Shown one piece after another: positions 7,321 through 18,756 of a stretch of 64,000 nt of DNA. This DNA comes from DATNIC01 sp035604635 (GTDB lineage: Bacteria; Vulcanimicrobiota; Vulcanimicrobiia; Vulcanimicrobiales; Vulcanimicrobiaceae). The notes beneath the pieces were generated by a model. It ran no database searches, was not told the DNA's origin, and saw nothing but the letters and a program-made list of their open reading frames with translations. Made by a program: the position numbers and the translations under genes. The stretch covers positions 1 to 64,000 of the forward strand of contig DATNIC010000005.1 in the NCBI GenBank assembly GCA_035604635.1. Reading direction: 5' to 3'. Each line of letters starts with the position of its first letter. The stretch's first letter is position 1.

Positions 7321-8754
7321 AGGCAGCGCAAAAGCGTCGATGCCGCCGGGGTCCGGGAAGATTTTTCCCGGGTTCATGATCCCCTCCGGATCGATCGCGG
7401 ACTTGATCCGCCGCATCAGCTCGATCTGCTCTTTGCCGAGATCGAGTTCCATGAATTGTTTCTTGAGCAGGCCGATGCCATGCTCGCCCGAGAGCGTCCC
7501 GCCGAGTTCGACCGCGGCCTCAAAGATCTCCCGTGCGGCGAGCGCGACCCGCTGCATCTCGTCCGCGTTGCTGCGATCGCACAGGATGTTCGGATGAAGA
7601 TTCCCGTCGCCGGCGTGACCGAAGAGCGGGATCAGCAAACGGTGACGCTCGGCGATTGCGCGGACACGTGCGGCCATTTCGGGAATTGCCGAGCGCGGGA
7701 TCGAGATGTCCTCTCCTAACTTGTTGGGGCGCTTGCGGGCCAGCGCCGGTGAGATCGCACGCCGCGCCTCCCAAAGTTTCTCAGCTTCCGCGCCGCTGGT
7801 CGCGATCCGGACGTTCGTTGCACCATGCTCGCGCGCGATCACTGCGATTGCGTCGAGCTCCTCGCCGAGAATCCGCTCGTAGTTGCCGTCGACGCCGATC
7901 AGCAAGATCGCTTCGGCCTCGAGCGGCAGGCCGACGTGGGCGTAGTCTTCGACGCATTGCATCGTCAGGTGATCGAGCAGCTCGATCGAGGTCGGCGTAA
8001 TCCCCGCGCCCAGGATCGCGGGGACAGTGTGGGCAGCGTCGCCGACACTCGCAAACGAGATCAACGCAGTGCGCGCGTGTTTCGGCTTCGGGATCAAACG
8101 CAAGGTGATCTCCGTGATCGTCCCGAGCGTCCCCTCGGCGCCGGTAAACAGCGCGCGCAGATTGTAGCCTGTGACGTTCTTGACCATCTTGCCGCCCGTG
8201 CGGATGACCGCGCCGTTCGGCAGGACGATTTGGAGTGCTTGGACGTAGTCCGTCGTCACCCCGTATTTCAAGCAGCGCGATCCGCCGGCGTTCTCTGCGA
8301 CGTTTCCACCGATTGCCGATTGCTTGAGACTTGAGGGGTCCGGCGGATAGAAGAGGCCTCGCTTCTCAACCGCGGTCTGCAAATCGGCGGTGATGACGCC
8401 GGGCTGAACGACCGCGACCCCGTTGACCTCATCGATCTCGAGGATGCGATTCATCCGCATCAGATTGATGACGATCCCCGCCTCCAGCGGAACCGATCCT
8501 CCCGAGAGCCCGCTTCCCATCCCCCGCGGGGTGATCGGAATGCGTTGGGCCGTGGCTAAGCGATGGATGCCGGCGACTTGCTCGGCCGTTTCCGGCGAAA
8601 CGACGACGAGCGGACGCTGCTCGAACCACGTCCCGTCGTATCCGTACGAAATGAGATCTTCCGGTTCGGTCAGGACGTTGCGGTCGCCGTGAACGATTGT
8701 ACGCAACGCCGCCGCTATTTGCTCGCGCCTTGCTGAAGTTCTAGAATCGAGCAC
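7297..8754 (-). CDS. glcD: Glycolate oxidase FAD-binding subunit
   Basis: A 485-aa FAD-linked oxidase of the vanillyl-alcohol-oxidase fold. The FAD-binding PCMH domain spans about residues 35-215, with [14 protein letters not shown] as the pyrophosphate-binding loop and [17 protein letters not shown]. The C-terminal cap includes [12 protein letters not shown] and [10 protein letters not shown], whose histidines hold the substrate carboxylate. It oxidises glycolate (or D-lactate) to the keto acid and passes electrons to GlcF. The gene begins 72 bases from the divergent ilvD. It reads toward glcF, 2.5 kb downstream, but the ECF42 cassette lies between them in the opposite direction. Confidence 0.9.
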   Translation of the reverse strand: MLDSRTSARREQIAAALRTIVHGDRNVLTEPEDLISYGYDGTWFEQRPLVVVSPETAEQVAGIHRLATAQRIPITPRGMGSGLSGGSVPLEAGIVINLMRMNRILEIDEVNGVAVVQPGVITADLQTAVEKRGLFYPPDPSSLKQSAIGGNVAENAGGSRCLKYGVTTDYVQALQIVLPNGAVIRTGGKMVKNVTGYNLRALFTGAEGTLGTITEITLRLIPKPKHARTALISFASVGDAAHTVPAILGAGITPTSIELLDHLTMQCVEDYAHVGLPLEAEAILLIGVDGNYERILGEELDAIAVIAREHGATNVRIATSGAEAEKLWEARRAISPALARKRPNKLGEDISIPRSAIPEMAARVRAIAERHRLLIPLFGHAGDGNLHPNILCDRSNADEMQRVALAAREIFEAAVELGGTLSGEHGIGLLKKQFMELDLGKEQIELMRRIKSAIDPEGIMNPGKIFPDPGGIDAFALPSSPAADA

Positions 8755-8826
8755 GATCTCTCAGCCTTTTCGCGACACTCCGGTAAACCCCGGCTGACCA
8801 GGCAAGACCATCAAGGGGACCGTGGA

Positions 8827-10541
<1,715 letters not shown>

Positions 10542-10545
<4 letters not shown>

Positions 10546-11801
10546 CCCTGTCCTGCAGCGAGTGCGGCGCGGTCGCAAAAAAGGGTGACGTTTTTTGCGC
10601 TGCCTGCAATGGGCTGCTCGAGTTCTCCGCGCCCGAGGCCGGGAAACCGGCGCGAGCACTCAAGGCGCTGTTCGCCGAGCGTCAGAGCGCGACGACGTTG
10701 CGCGGCCGCAGCGGCGTTTGGCGCTTTCGCGAGCTGCTGCCGCCGATCGCCGAAGACGCGATCGTCACGCTCGGCGAGAATCAGGTCCCGGTGTACGCCG
10801 CTCCCCGCGGCGCTCGTTACGCCGGACTCGCTCGCGCGGCGTACCTGCACTTAGGGATGAACCCGACGGCGTCATTCAAAGACGCCGGGATGACGGTCGC
10901 CGTCTCGCAAGCACATGCGGCCGGCGCCAGGCTTGCAGCGTGCGCCAGCACGGGGAACACGGCCGCGTCGATGGCGGCGTATTGCGCTCGCGCCGAGATG
11001 CGCGCTCTGGTGTTGGTCCCCGCGACGGGCATCAGCGAGTCGAAGGTCGTGCAGACCCTCGACTATGGCGCGGACGTCGTCGCGCTCGACGGCGACTTCG
11101 ATGCGGCGCTGGCGATGGTACGCAAGCTCGATCCGGCGCGCGTCGCGATCGTCAACAGCGTCAATCCGTATCGCATCGAGGGACAAAAGTGCGCGGCCTT
11201 CGTTTTGCTCGAGCAGCGCGAATGGCGCGCCCCCGATTGGCTCGTGCTGCCGGGCGGGAATCTTGGAAACTCGAGCGCGTTCGGCAAAGGCTTTCGTGAG
11301 GCGGTCGCACTCGGGCTCGCCGATCGCGTGCCGCGGATCGCGGTCGTGCAAGCCGCCGGCGCGGCACCCTTCTACAAGGCGTTTACGACGGGGCAAGAGC
11401 TCGTCCCGGTGAGCGCGCAAACGAGCGCCACGGCGATCAAAATCGGCGCGCCGGCGTCGTGGAAGAAGGCCTTGCGCGAGGTCCGTTCCTCTCGGGGGAC
11501 CGTCACGGCCGTCTCCGATGAGGAGATCGCCGATGCGCGCGCGATCGTCGGCCGCGACGGCGTCGGCTGCGAGCCCGCCTCGGCGGCATCGCTTGCCGGC
11601 GTCCGCAAACTCGTCGCCGAGGGGACGATACTGCCTGGCGACGACGTCGTGATCGTGCTCACCGGACACGTCCTCAAAGATACCGCCTACGCGGCCGAAT
11701 ACCACCGGTCGGGGGCACAGTTCGCGAATCGGATCGGCGCCGCGCACAGCGAGGCGGAGCTGCTGGCTCGTATCGAAACGCTCGTCACCGCCCGCGTTTG
11801 A
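10542..11801 (+). CDS. thrC: Threonine synthase
   Basis: A 419-aa pyridoxal-phosphate enzyme converting O-phosphohomoserine to threonine. An N-terminal zinc ribbon is visible (C5, C8, C19, C22: CSECG and CAAC), followed by the fold-type-II core with the PLP lysine K113 in [11 protein letters not shown], the substrate loop [12 protein letters not shown], and the phosphate-binding region [14 protein letters not shown]. The ATGA overlap with ilvD couples their translation, and thrB follows after four bases, so the last two steps of threonine synthesis are co-expressed with a branched-chain enzyme, which makes metabolic sense because isoleucine derives from threonine. Confidence 0.95.
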
Positions 11802-11805
11802 TGAC

Positions 11806-12732
11806 GTGAGCAACTCGCATTTTCGGATCTCGGTCCCGGCGACGACCGCAAACCTCGGCCCAGGCTTCGATACGATCGGCGTCGCACTCGAACGCCGCAT
11901 CTTCGCAGACGTCGACGTGCTGGCCGCGGGAGCGCCGACTGAGTTCGCATTTGTCGATACGCCGTACAAGCCGACGCACGACGGACTGCGCAACGAGATC
12001 ACGCGCGGAATGACGCGCGTCCTGGGCCGCAATGCACCACCCTTGCACGTGCGCGTCGAGAATCACATCCCGCTCGGCAAAGGTTTAGGCGGCAGCGCTG
12101 CCGGTGCCGTCCTCGGCGTCGCGATCGGGGCCGAGCTCGCCGAGAAACGGCCTGACGAAGGGACGCTCACGCAGCTCATCACCGAGATCGAAGGCCATCC
12201 CGACAATGGGATCCCCGCGCTCCTCGGCGGGATCGTCATCGCGGTGCAGAATCCCGACCGCCCCCCCTCATATGCTCGCTTCGATCCGCCTCCCGGCTTG
12301 TACGCCGTGGTCGTCGTTCCCGATTTCGCCATGCCGACCGCCGAAGCGCGCGCGGTGCTGCCAACGTCGTATAGCCGCCGAGACGCCGTCTACAACATCC
12401 AGCGCGCCTCGCTCCTAGCCGCCGCGCTCGCAAGCGGCAAGCTCGACTTGCTGCACATCGCGATGGCGGATCGCATTCATCAGCCGTACCGCGCGAATTT
12501 CGTCCCCGGCCTATTGGAAATGATCGCGCTCGAGATGCCGGGGCTCTTCGGAGTGGCGCTCTCGGGCGCAGGACCCAGCGTCGTCGCCTTTGTCGACCGC
12601 CTCGACCACCCCGCCGGGACGGCGTTGCAAGAGATTTTTCGCCTTCATGGTATCGAAAGCGTGGTCTTACCGCACTCAATTGCAGCAAACGGCGTACTTC
12701 TAGAAACGGAGACAGCGTGGCGAAACGCGTAA
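11806..12732 (+). CDS. thrB: Homoserine kinase
   Basis: A 308-aa GHMP-family kinase that phosphorylates homoserine, supplying the substrate of ThrC. Family motifs are present: [16 protein letters not shown] at the N-terminus, the glycine-rich ATP loop [29 protein letters not shown] and the C-terminal [15 protein letters not shown]. Start is GTG 11806, four bases after the thrC stop. The gene's end overlaps the mdh start by 16 bases, so the operon continues into malate dehydrogenase. Confidence 0.95.
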   Translation: MSNSHFRISVPATTANLGPGFDTIGVALERRIFADVDVLAAGAPTEFAFVDTPYKPTHDGLRNEITRGMTRVLGRNAPPLHVRVENHIPLGKGLGGSAAGAVLGVAIGAELAEKRPDEGTLTQLITEIEGHPDNGIPALLGGIVIAVQNPDRPPSYARFDPPPGLYAVVVVPDFAMPTAEARAVLPTSYSRRDAVYNIQRASLLAAALASGKLDLLHIAMADRIHQPYRANFVPGLLEMIALEMPGLFGVALSGAGPSVVAFVDRLDHPAGTALQEIFRLHGIESVVLPHSIAANGVLLETETAWRNA

Positions 12733-13706
12733 AAGTCGCAGTCACCGGCGCAGCCGGACAAATCGGATATGCTCTCATCTTTCGGATCGCTTCGGGTCAG
12801 ATGCTCGGGCCCGATACCGAGATCGAGCTGCAGCTCCTCGAGCTGGAACAAGCGCTCCCGGCTCTGCGTGGGATCTCAATGGAACTCGACGACTGCGCGT
12901 TTCCGCTCCTGAAGAACGTCGTTTGCACGGCTGACGTCGACGTTGCGATGCGCGACGCGAACTGGGCGCTCCTCGTCGGCGCCGTCCCCCGCAAGGAAGG
13001 GATGGAGCGCTCGGATCTGCTCAAGATCAACGGAGCGATCTTTACCACTCAAGGCGCGGCGATCAACAAACATGCGTCCGCCGACGTCCGGGTCTTCGTC
13101 GTCGGCAATCCGTGCAACACGAACTGCTTGATCGCGATGAACAATGCGCCGGACGTCCCGCGCGACCGTTTCTTCGCGATGACGTCGCTCGATGAGCTGC
13201 GTGCGCGCTCGCAGCTGGCGAAGAAGGCCGGCGTCGACGTTTCGAGCGTCTCGCAGATGACGATTTGGGGCAACCATTCGACGACCCAGTTCCCCGATTT
13301 CAAGCACGCCAAAATCGACGGCAAGCCGGTTCCCGACGTGATCAAGGACAGCAGCTGGCTCGAAAACGACTTCGTGCGGATCGTGCAGAATCGCGGTGCC
13401 GAGGTGATCAAAGCGCGCGGCGCGTCGTCGGCGGCCTCGGCGGCAAATGCGGCGATCACGGGAGTCCACAATTTGACGCACGAGACTCGCGCAGGCGAGA
13501 GTTATTCGACCGCACGGTGCTCGCAAGGCGAGTACGGCGTCGATCCCGGCCTGATTTTTTCGTATCCATCCCGGACTGAGGGCGGGGCGTCAAAGATCGT
13601 CTCGGGGATCACCCATGACGCGTTCGGCCAAGCGAAGTTCGATCTGTCGCTTGATGAGTTGCGCAAAGAGCGCGACGCGGTCAAGGAGCTCGGGCTGATC
13701 AAATAA
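12717..13706 (+). CDS. mdh: Malate dehydrogenase
   Basis: A 329-aa NAD-dependent malate dehydrogenase of the cytosolic-type (group 2) family. The dinucleotide loop is [18 protein letters not shown], the substrate arginine region is [13 protein letters not shown], and the catalytic histidine is in [11 protein letters not shown] with the partner aspartate and arginine in [14 protein letters not shown]. It interconverts malate and oxaloacetate, and oxaloacetate feeds aspartate, the precursor of threonine. GTG 12717 lies inside the thrB gene, which couples the two. The C-terminus ends LKELGLIK, as usual for the family. Confidence 0.95.
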   Translation: MAKRVKVAVTGAAGQIGYALIFRIASGQMLGPDTEIELQLLELEQALPALRGISMELDDCAFPLLKNVVCTADVDVAMRDANWALLVGAVPRKEGMERSDLLKINGAIFTTQGAAINKHASADVRVFVVGNPCNTNCLIAMNNAPDVPRDRFFAMTSLDELRARSQLAKKAGVDVSSVSQMTIWGNHSTTQFPDFKHAKIDGKPVPDVIKDSSWLENDFVRIVQNRGAEVIKARGASSAASAANAAITGVHNLTHETRAGESYSTARCSQGEYGVDPGLIFSYPSRTEGGASKIVSGITHDAFGQAKFDLSLDELRKERDAVKELGLIK

Positions 13707-13708
13707 CC

Positions 13709-14284
13709 ATGGCAAGTAAGGGAGAACCGTACAAGTTCGATCCTGCGAACGCCGCGAGGCTGGAAAATCCGGAGCGCCTGAAGTGGCTCCCCCCGACGCA
13801 GCTCGCGAGCTTGCTCGATATACCGCTCAATGCGACGATCGTCGATTTCGGGACCGGGACGGGCGCCCTCGTCATCCCGATAGCAAAATCGCGCTTGGAC
13901 GCGACTTTCTACGCGCTCGACGAGCAAGCGACCATGCTCGAAATCCTGCACGGGAAACTCGACGCCGAGCTCTTATCCAACGTCGTTCCGATCGATCCCG
14001 AACACGTCAAAGCCCTCGCCGGGACCGTCGATCGAGTCTTGGCGGTGAACGTCTTGCACGAGCTCACCGACGAGGAGATGCGCTCGCTTCGCAAGCTGCT
14101 GCGCCCGAACGGATACGCGCTCGTCGTCGACTGGAATTCGCTCATCGAGCGGCCTGCCGGACCGCCTGCCGAGAAGTGCTACACACCGCAAGAAGCTGCC
14201 GAGCGCTTGGGCAAACTGGGCTTCAGCGTCCAGCCCGTCGGAGACTTTGCCTACCACCACGCGTTTACTGCGCGGCCGGTGTAA
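13709..14284 (+). CDS. Class I SAM-dependent methyltransferase
   Basis: A 191-aa protein with a Rossmann methyltransferase core: motif I VDFGTGTGALVIPIA (about residues 45-60), the acidic residue at the end of strand 2 in ALDEQATML, motif post-I around VLAVNVLHELTDEE, and a C-terminal half ending QPVGDFAYHHAFTARPV. The N-terminus (FDPANAARLENPERLKWLPP) resembles the UbiE/Methyltransf_11-like proteins that often begin with a DP...LE.P.R segment. The substrate is not evident. It begins three bases after mdh and is probably the fifth operon gene. Confidence 0.82.
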   Translation: MASKGEPYKFDPANAARLENPERLKWLPPTQLASLLDIPLNATIVDFGTGTGALVIPIAKSRLDATFYALDEQATMLEILHGKLDAELLSNVVPIDPEHVKALAGTVDRVLAVNVLHELTDEEMRSLRKLLRPNGYALVVDWNSLIERPAGPPAEKCYTPQEAAERLGKLGFSVQPVGDFAYHHAFTARPV

Positions 14285-14318
14285 AGGGAGTCGGGGGGTT
14301 CGCGAGAACGGACCGGCA

Positions 14319-14738
14319 ATGATCCATGTGAGCATCGCCTCCCTAGCCGGCGGATATACCGTCGCCAATACGGCGTTTTTCCGCTACGTGCTCCGTTTGA
14401 GCGAAGCGGGACTGCCGATGAAGCCTGCCGATGCGCGAGCGCTCGACGTCCTCACGGCGATTCCGCATGCGTTCGATGACGACGACATGATCTCTGGAGA
14501 TGGCTGGCGCGTCGTCCCGCCGACGTCGCTCGAGGATTGGGCCGTTTTAGAAGCGACGCCGCAACGCTTGCGCGCCGCCCTGCAGACCGCACGCCGGATC
14601 CTGTGGCAAAACGCCGCACCGGCCGGGATCAGCGCAGGAGAAGTCGTCGGCGTCGACGCCGAGATCGACAACGTCTTGGGTGTTTTGCAGCGCGCCGAAG
14701 CAGCGGGCTGCAGCGTCAACGTCAGCTACGTCTCTTAG
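14319..14738 (+). CDS. Conserved-looking hypothetical protein
   Basis: I do not recognise this 139-aa protein. It has a hydrophobic, small-residue N-terminus (IHVSIASLAGGYTVANTAF), an acidic middle (AFDDDDMISGDGW), a helical stretch RLRAALQTARRILW and a C-terminal half with alternating acidic and hydrophobic residues; no signal peptide or membrane segment. ATG 14319 is chosen because the longer frame overlaps the methyltransferase gene. It is the last plus-strand gene of the ilvD-thrC-thrB-mdh group and overlaps the convergent dehydrogenase gene by four bases. Codon use looks like its neighbours. Confidence 0.6.
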   Translation: MIHVSIASLAGGYTVANTAFFRYVLRLSEAGLPMKPADARALDVLTAIPHAFDDDDMISGDGWRVVPPTSLEDWAVLEATPQRLRAALQTARRILWQNAAPAGISAGEVVGVDAEIDNVLGVLQRAEAAGCSVNVSYVS

Positions 14739-15706
14739 TAGTGCGGCGCTTTCGCGCGCGCCGGCGTGATGACGCGGATCGGGGATCCCCTCAGCCACGC
14801 CTCGATGTCCTCGACCATCTGCGGATAAAACATCTGGTACTGCTGTAGCGAGACGTAGCCGAGATGCGGCGTCAAAACCGTATTCTCCAGTGCCAGGAAC
14901 GGATGGTCCGGCGGCAACGGCTCCCGATCGTAGACGTCGATCGCAGCGCCGGCGATGCGTTTCTCGCGCAGGATCGTCAAGAGCGCCGCTTCGTCGACGA
15001 GCGGACCTCGCGACGTATTGATGAGATATGCCGTCGGCTTGAGCATGGCGAGCTGTCGCGCTCCGATGAGGCCGCGGGATCGTTCGTTGAGTTGGACGTG
15101 GATCGAGACGACGTCCGCGCGGCGCATCAGATCGTCGAGGCTGGATGCAAGCTCAGCCCCGTGCTCGGCGGCGCGCTCCTTGGTAAGGCTCGGGTTCCAC
15201 GCCAGGATCTTCATGCCGAATGCGAGGCCGACTCTTGCGACGGAAGAGCCGATGCGCGCAAGACCGACGATGCCTAAGGTCTTGCCATGGACCTCTTCGC
15301 CGAGCGTTACCTGCCAGCGGCCGGCGCGCGTCGCGCGATCTTCAGGCGGAATTCTGCGGACGAGTGCAAGGATGAGCGCCCACGTCAGTTCCATCGTCGA
15401 ATTGCCGGGCGACTCGGTACCGCAGACGATGACGCCCCGCTCGTTGGCCGCTTCGACGTCGATCGCCAGATTGCGCATCCCGCTCGTGGTCAGGAGCTTG
15501 AGGTTCGGCAGTTTCTCGAAGAGCGAGCGCGGAAACGGCGTCCGTTCACGCATGATCGAAATGATCTCGAACGGCGCGAGGCGGGTGGCGACCGCACCTT
15601 CGTCATCGAGATGATCGTGGAAAAACGCGACGGCAGCGTCCAGCCGCTCCCAGTCCGCGAGGCCTTCCGCGACGCGTTGGTAGTCATCGAGAACCGCGAC
15701 TTTCAT
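14735..15706 (-). CDS. D-2-hydroxyacid dehydrogenase
   Basis: A 323-aa NAD-dependent dehydrogenase of the formate/glycerate dehydrogenase family. The cofactor loop is GKTLGIVGLARIGSSVARVG; the usual GxGxxG has alanine at the second glycine (GLARIG). Catalytic residues are recognisable: arginine in NTSRGPLVDE, glutamate in VYDREPLPPDHP and histidine in LTPHLGYVS. Candidate reactions are hydroxypyruvate/glyoxylate reduction or phosphoglycerate oxidation; without the ACT domain and with this length it is not a typical SerA. It is translated from an ATG overlapping the stop of the upstream serine hydrolase gene. Confidence 0.85.
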   Translation of the reverse strand: MKVAVLDDYQRVAEGLADWERLDAAVAFFHDHLDDEGAVATRLAPFEIISIMRERTPFPRSLFEKLPNLKLLTTSGMRNLAIDVEAANERGVIVCGTESPGNSTMELTWALILALVRRIPPEDRATRAGRWQVTLGEEVHGKTLGIVGLARIGSSVARVGLAFGMKILAWNPSLTKERAAEHGAELASSLDDLMRRADVVSIHVQLNERSRGLIGARQLAMLKPTAYLINTSRGPLVDEAALLTILREKRIAGAAIDVYDREPLPPDHPFLALENTVLTPHLGYVSLQQYQMFYPQMVEDIEAWLRGSPIRVITPARAKAPHY

Positions 15707-16581
15707 CGCGTGCTGCGTTCCCGTCTCGCGGCAGGCCGCCCTGGTTTCGCCGGATCGCCGAAGAGCCGGCGCAAGAACGCATCGTGACGATACGACGCGC
15801 TTTGCCCGAAGTGGACGATCGTTGCGGTTTGCGAAGGGACCGTGTAGAGCGCTTGTCCGCCCGATCCGCTCGCGTACGCGACGTCACTCGGATCGGCCAC
15901 GGGTTGCAGCCAGATTCCCAGGCCGTAGCGCGGGTTGACGGTCGAGCCCGTAAAGCATTCGGGGTAGTCCACGCGCGCGCGGGTGCGCAGAAACTCGCCG
16001 TACGTCGCCCAATTCGGCGCGCTCAAGAACGCACCGGTGGGGAGCGGCTGCGTTCCGTCCTTGAGCTTGCGCCAGTTTCCCACTTTGATCCCGAGCGGAT
16101 CGAGGATGCTCTCCGCCAGGTACACGTGCGGCGTCTGCTTGCGCGCGGCGAGCTTGCGCTCGAGGAGCGCTCCGAACACTTGGAGTGGGATCCCGCTGTA
16201 GGTGAAGCGCGTCCCGGGCTCACTCTTGAGCTCCGTCTCGAGGCTCTGGGCGAAGGTCGGGACCGCGTTTCCGAGGCCGCCGAAGCCGATCCCGGAGGTC
16301 ATGTTGAGCAGTAGCCGGACCGTGACGCGCCGCTTCCACGGGTCGATTTTCCAGGCGGGGAACGTCTCGCACAGGGGCTCGTCGAGAAGAAGAAGACCCT
16401 CGCGGGCAGCCACGGCGGCAAGGATCCCCCAGAAGGTCTTGGTCCCCGAATAGAGCGCGTGCGGAGCCGTCGCGGGATGGCCGTCGCCGTAGCGTTCGAA
16501 CACGGGCTTGCCGGCGCGCAGGATGAGGAGGGCGTGTAAGGCGTGCCGCTCCGCGTAGGCGAGCGCGGCTTCGACGTCTAT
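15703..16581 (-). CDS. Beta-lactamase-family serine hydrolase (start unclear)
   Basis: About 292 aa of the serine beta-lactamase/transpeptidase-like family (class C or EstB-like). The SxxK motif is in YSGTKTFWG, the tyrosine motif in RFTYSGIPLQ, and the third motif in ASGSGGQALY. Such proteins are esterases or peptidases. The start is a puzzle: the conserved frame begins at about 16581 right after the AIM24 gene stop, but the codons there are GTA and ATA, and no ATG, GTG or TTG occurs in frame for a long way upstream or until well inside the domain. A rare start codon, a frameshift fusion with the upstream gene, or a sequencing error would explain it. Confidence 0.72.
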   Translation of the reverse strand: MDVEAALAYAERHALHALLILRAGKPVFERYGDGHPATAPHALYSGTKTFWGILAAVAAREGLLLLDEPLCETFPAWKIDPWKRRVTVRLLLNMTSGIGFGGLGNAVPTFAQSLETELKSEPGTRFTYSGIPLQVFGALLERKLAARKQTPHVYLAESILDPLGIKVGNWRKLKDGTQPLPTGAFLSAPNWATYGEFLRTRARVDYPECFTGSTVNPRYGLGIWLQPVADPSDVAYASGSGGQALYTVPSQTATIVHFGQSASYRHDAFLRRLFGDPAKPGRPAARRERSTR

Positions 16582-17474
16582 TACTGCCGGTTTCCGAAGA
16601 GTTGGTTGATCACGCCGCCGATGTTCCCCTGACCGCCGGTTTGTTGCGCGCCCTCGTAGGCCGGCTCGTGATACGTCATCGATTGAAGACCGAGCCGTCC
16701 TGGGCCGAAGAAGCGGTTCATCTGCAGCGCGACTCCACCGACGAGGGCGCCGAGCGCACCCATCAGCCCGCCGCCTCCACCGCTTTGCAGGACGGAGACC
16801 GTCTGCATCTGGACCGCGGCGTCTTTCCACAGCCACGCGCCGGGTTCGACATCGATCATCTCCCCCGGGCCGAGCGTCTTTTCGAAGACGTTTCCGTAGC
16901 CGTGCAGTAGTACGACGCCTTCCCCGCGTTGTGCCGTGAAGCGGTCGATGAACAATCCCGTGCGCGAGAAGAGGACGTTCGCCAAACCCTGTTGCCAGTA
17001 GAAGTCGTAATCGATCGCGCTCGTCGCCATTAAGAACTGGTGCTCGCGGACGTCGATCGCTTGGCCGGGCTGCAGTCGCATCGCGACGATCTGTCCCGGC
17101 GCCTCACGCGAGACCGCAAGATTCCCCGGGCCCTGTGCGGTCGAGATGAAGATCTGCAAGCCCGCGAAGAAGCGCTTCGCCGCATTCTGCAGGCCCATGA
17201 AGCCGAGCGTGACGTTGGGCTGCTTCCATAAAAGGATGTGATGCTCGAAGTAGACGGTCTGCTGCCGGCCGAGTTCGATGTCGACGACGGGGACGAGCTC
17301 GCCTTCGACCTTGAGCGTCATGTCACCGAGGACGATTGGTTCCTTGGGGTTGTCCGTCTCCGGAATGGGCTCGGTGTAGTTGCCGACCGTCGTCGCTTGC
17401 GCGACGGGCGCGCCGCAGTTTGGACAGAAGCGTGCATTCGGCGGGATCGGATTCTGACAGCTCGGGCAGTTCAC
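16581..17474 (-). CDS. Zinc-ribbon and AIM24-family protein
   Basis: A 297-aa protein with an N-terminal zinc ribbon (CPSCQNPIPPNARFCPNCG, residues 3-21) followed by a domain resembling the AIM24/DUF124 family (TIGR00266), about residues 45-240, with the family-like segments PGNLAVSREAPGQIVAMRL and FIDRFTAQRGEGVVLLHGYG. A glycine-rich stretch (SGGGGGLMGALGALVGG) near residue 240 and a GQ-rich tail follow. The molecular role of bacterial AIM24 proteins is unknown; the yeast namesake is mitochondrial. It ends immediately before the serine hydrolase gene. Confidence 0.75.
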   Translation of the reverse strand: MNCPSCQNPIPPNARFCPNCGAPVAQATTVGNYTEPIPETDNPKEPIVLGDMTLKVEGELVPVVDIELGRQQTVYFEHHILLWKQPNVTLGFMGLQNAAKRFFAGLQIFISTAQGPGNLAVSREAPGQIVAMRLQPGQAIDVREHQFLMATSAIDYDFYWQQGLANVLFSRTGLFIDRFTAQRGEGVVLLHGYGNVFEKTLGPGEMIDVEPGAWLWKDAAVQMQTVSVLQSGGGGGLMGALGALVGGVALQMNRFFGPGRLGLQSMTYHEPAYEGAQQTGGQGNIGGVINQLFGNRQ

Positions 17475-17489
17475 AGCGTTGCTCCAGCG

Positions 17490-18671
17490 CTACTCGAATG
17501 GAAGGCCGACGTAGTTCTCGGCAAGGCTTTCGGAACCCGCGCGCGAGCTCGTCACATAATCGAGTTCGGCTAGCTGCAAACGCTGTTCGAAGGGCGACTT
17601 GTCATCGAACTGGTGTAACATCGTCGTCATCCACCAAGAGAAGCGCTCGGCCTTCCAGACGCGGCGCAAGCAGATCTCGGAGTAGCGGTCGAGCAGCTCG
17701 GTGCTGCCGTTCTCGTAAAAGGCCGCGATCGCGCGGGAGAGGACGCTGACGTCGGCAATTGCGAGGTTCATTCCCTTCGCGCCGGTCGGCGGGACGATGT
17801 GTGTCGCGTCGCCGGCGAGGAAGAGGCGGCCGTACTGCATCGGCTCGCTGACCCAGCTGCGCATCTGCGTGACGTCCTTGGGCCGCAAGGATCTTCCGCG
17901 CTCGGGTTTCACGACGTCGACCCCTTCGAGACGGCGGTCGAGCTCATCCCAAAAACGATCGTCCGACCACTCCTCCGGATCCTCGTCGGGCTTACACTGC
18001 AGGTAGATGCGCCCGATGGACATCGAGCGCATCGAGAGCAACGCGAAGCCTCGCGGGTGGTTGACGTAGATGAGTTCATCGGAGACGGGGCGCGCTTGCG
18101 CAAGGATCCCGAGCCACCCGAAGTGATACTGGCGCTCGTAAGCCGTCAGGACCTCCGGGGGGATCGACGGGCGGCAGATGCCGTGATAGCCGTCGCAACC
18201 CGCCACGAAGTCGCAGACGAGTTCCTGCGCGTGTCCGGCGTTGTCGGTGTAGCGAACCTTCGGTTGCGTCGTTTCGATGCCGTGGACGCTCACGTCGGGG
18301 ACGTCGAATTCGACGTGGCCGCCTGCCGCCAAGCGCGCCGCGATCATGTCCTTGACGACCTCCTGTTGACCGTAGACCGTCACGCCTTTGCCCCCGGTCA
18401 AAGCGACGAAATCGATTCGCCGGCTCTGTCCCGCGAACCGCAGCGCCACGCCGCCGTGAAACAGCCCCTCGCGTTTGAGACGCTCCCCAAGGCCCGACTC
18501 GATCAGGACGTCGCGCGCGCCCTGCTCGATCACGCCGGCACGGACCCGGTCTTCGCAGTACTCCCGGCTCTGGCGCTCGAGCACGACCGACTCGATCCCG
18601 GCGAGATGCAGAAGATGCGACAAGAGCAGCCCCGCCGGCCCTGCACCGACGATCCCAACCCGGACACGCAT
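17490..18671 (-). CDS. pobA: 4-hydroxybenzoate 3-monooxygenase
   Basis: A 393-aa flavin aromatic hydroxylase that converts 4-hydroxybenzoate to protocatechuate with NADPH and oxygen. Motifs in order: GIVGAGPAGLLLSHLL (FAD ADP-binding loop), ERQSREYCEDRVRAGVIEQG, CDFVAGCDGYHGICR (the DG motif binding FAD and NADPH) and LFLAGDATHIVPPTGAKGMN. The region QYHFGWLGILA also matches PobA closely. Length is the family norm. No protocatechuate dioxygenase or pca genes are in the window, so ring cleavage must be encoded elsewhere. An inverted repeat lies in the divergent gap upstream. Confidence 0.92.
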   Translation of the reverse strand: MRVRVGIVGAGPAGLLLSHLLHLAGIESVVLERQSREYCEDRVRAGVIEQGARDVLIESGLGERLKREGLFHGGVALRFAGQSRRIDFVALTGGKGVTVYGQQEVVKDMIAARLAAGGHVEFDVPDVSVHGIETTQPKVRYTDNAGHAQELVCDFVAGCDGYHGICRPSIPPEVLTAYERQYHFGWLGILAQARPVSDELIYVNHPRGFALLSMRSMSIGRIYLQCKPDEDPEEWSDDRFWDELDRRLEGVDVVKPERGRSLRPKDVTQMRSWVSEPMQYGRLFLAGDATHIVPPTGAKGMNLAIADVSVLSRAIAAFYENGSTELLDRYSEICLRRVWKAERFSWWMTTMLHQFDDKSPFEQRLQLAELDYVTSSRAGSESLAENYVGLPFE

Positions 18672-18713
18672 GCGACGGCACGTTGTACAAGGAGCCCGAT
18701 TTCTCGTTCACGA

Positions 18714-18741
18714 ACTGACGGAAATTACTCTTATCGTCAGT
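18714..18741. promoter_or_regulatory. Inverted repeat between pobA and xer (possible operator)
   Basis: ACTGACG (18714-18720) and CGTCAGT (18735-18741) form a perfect 7-bp inverted repeat with a 14-base centre, in the 85-base gap between the divergent pobA and recombinase genes. The centre-to-centre distance of 21 bases, about two helical turns, suits a dimeric regulator. It lies just before the recombinase's GGAG (18747-18750). It could also form a weak hairpin in RNA. No regulator gene is adjacent. Confidence 0.4.
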
Positions 18742-18756
18742 ATATAGGAGAGGCGG

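Noticed and set aside
8755..8826. T-box or leader attenuator before ilvD
   Set aside because: The 72-base gap is too short, with no T-box core and no leader peptide rich in branched-chain codons. TCAGCC (8761-8766) and GGCTGA (8792-8797) pair weakly.
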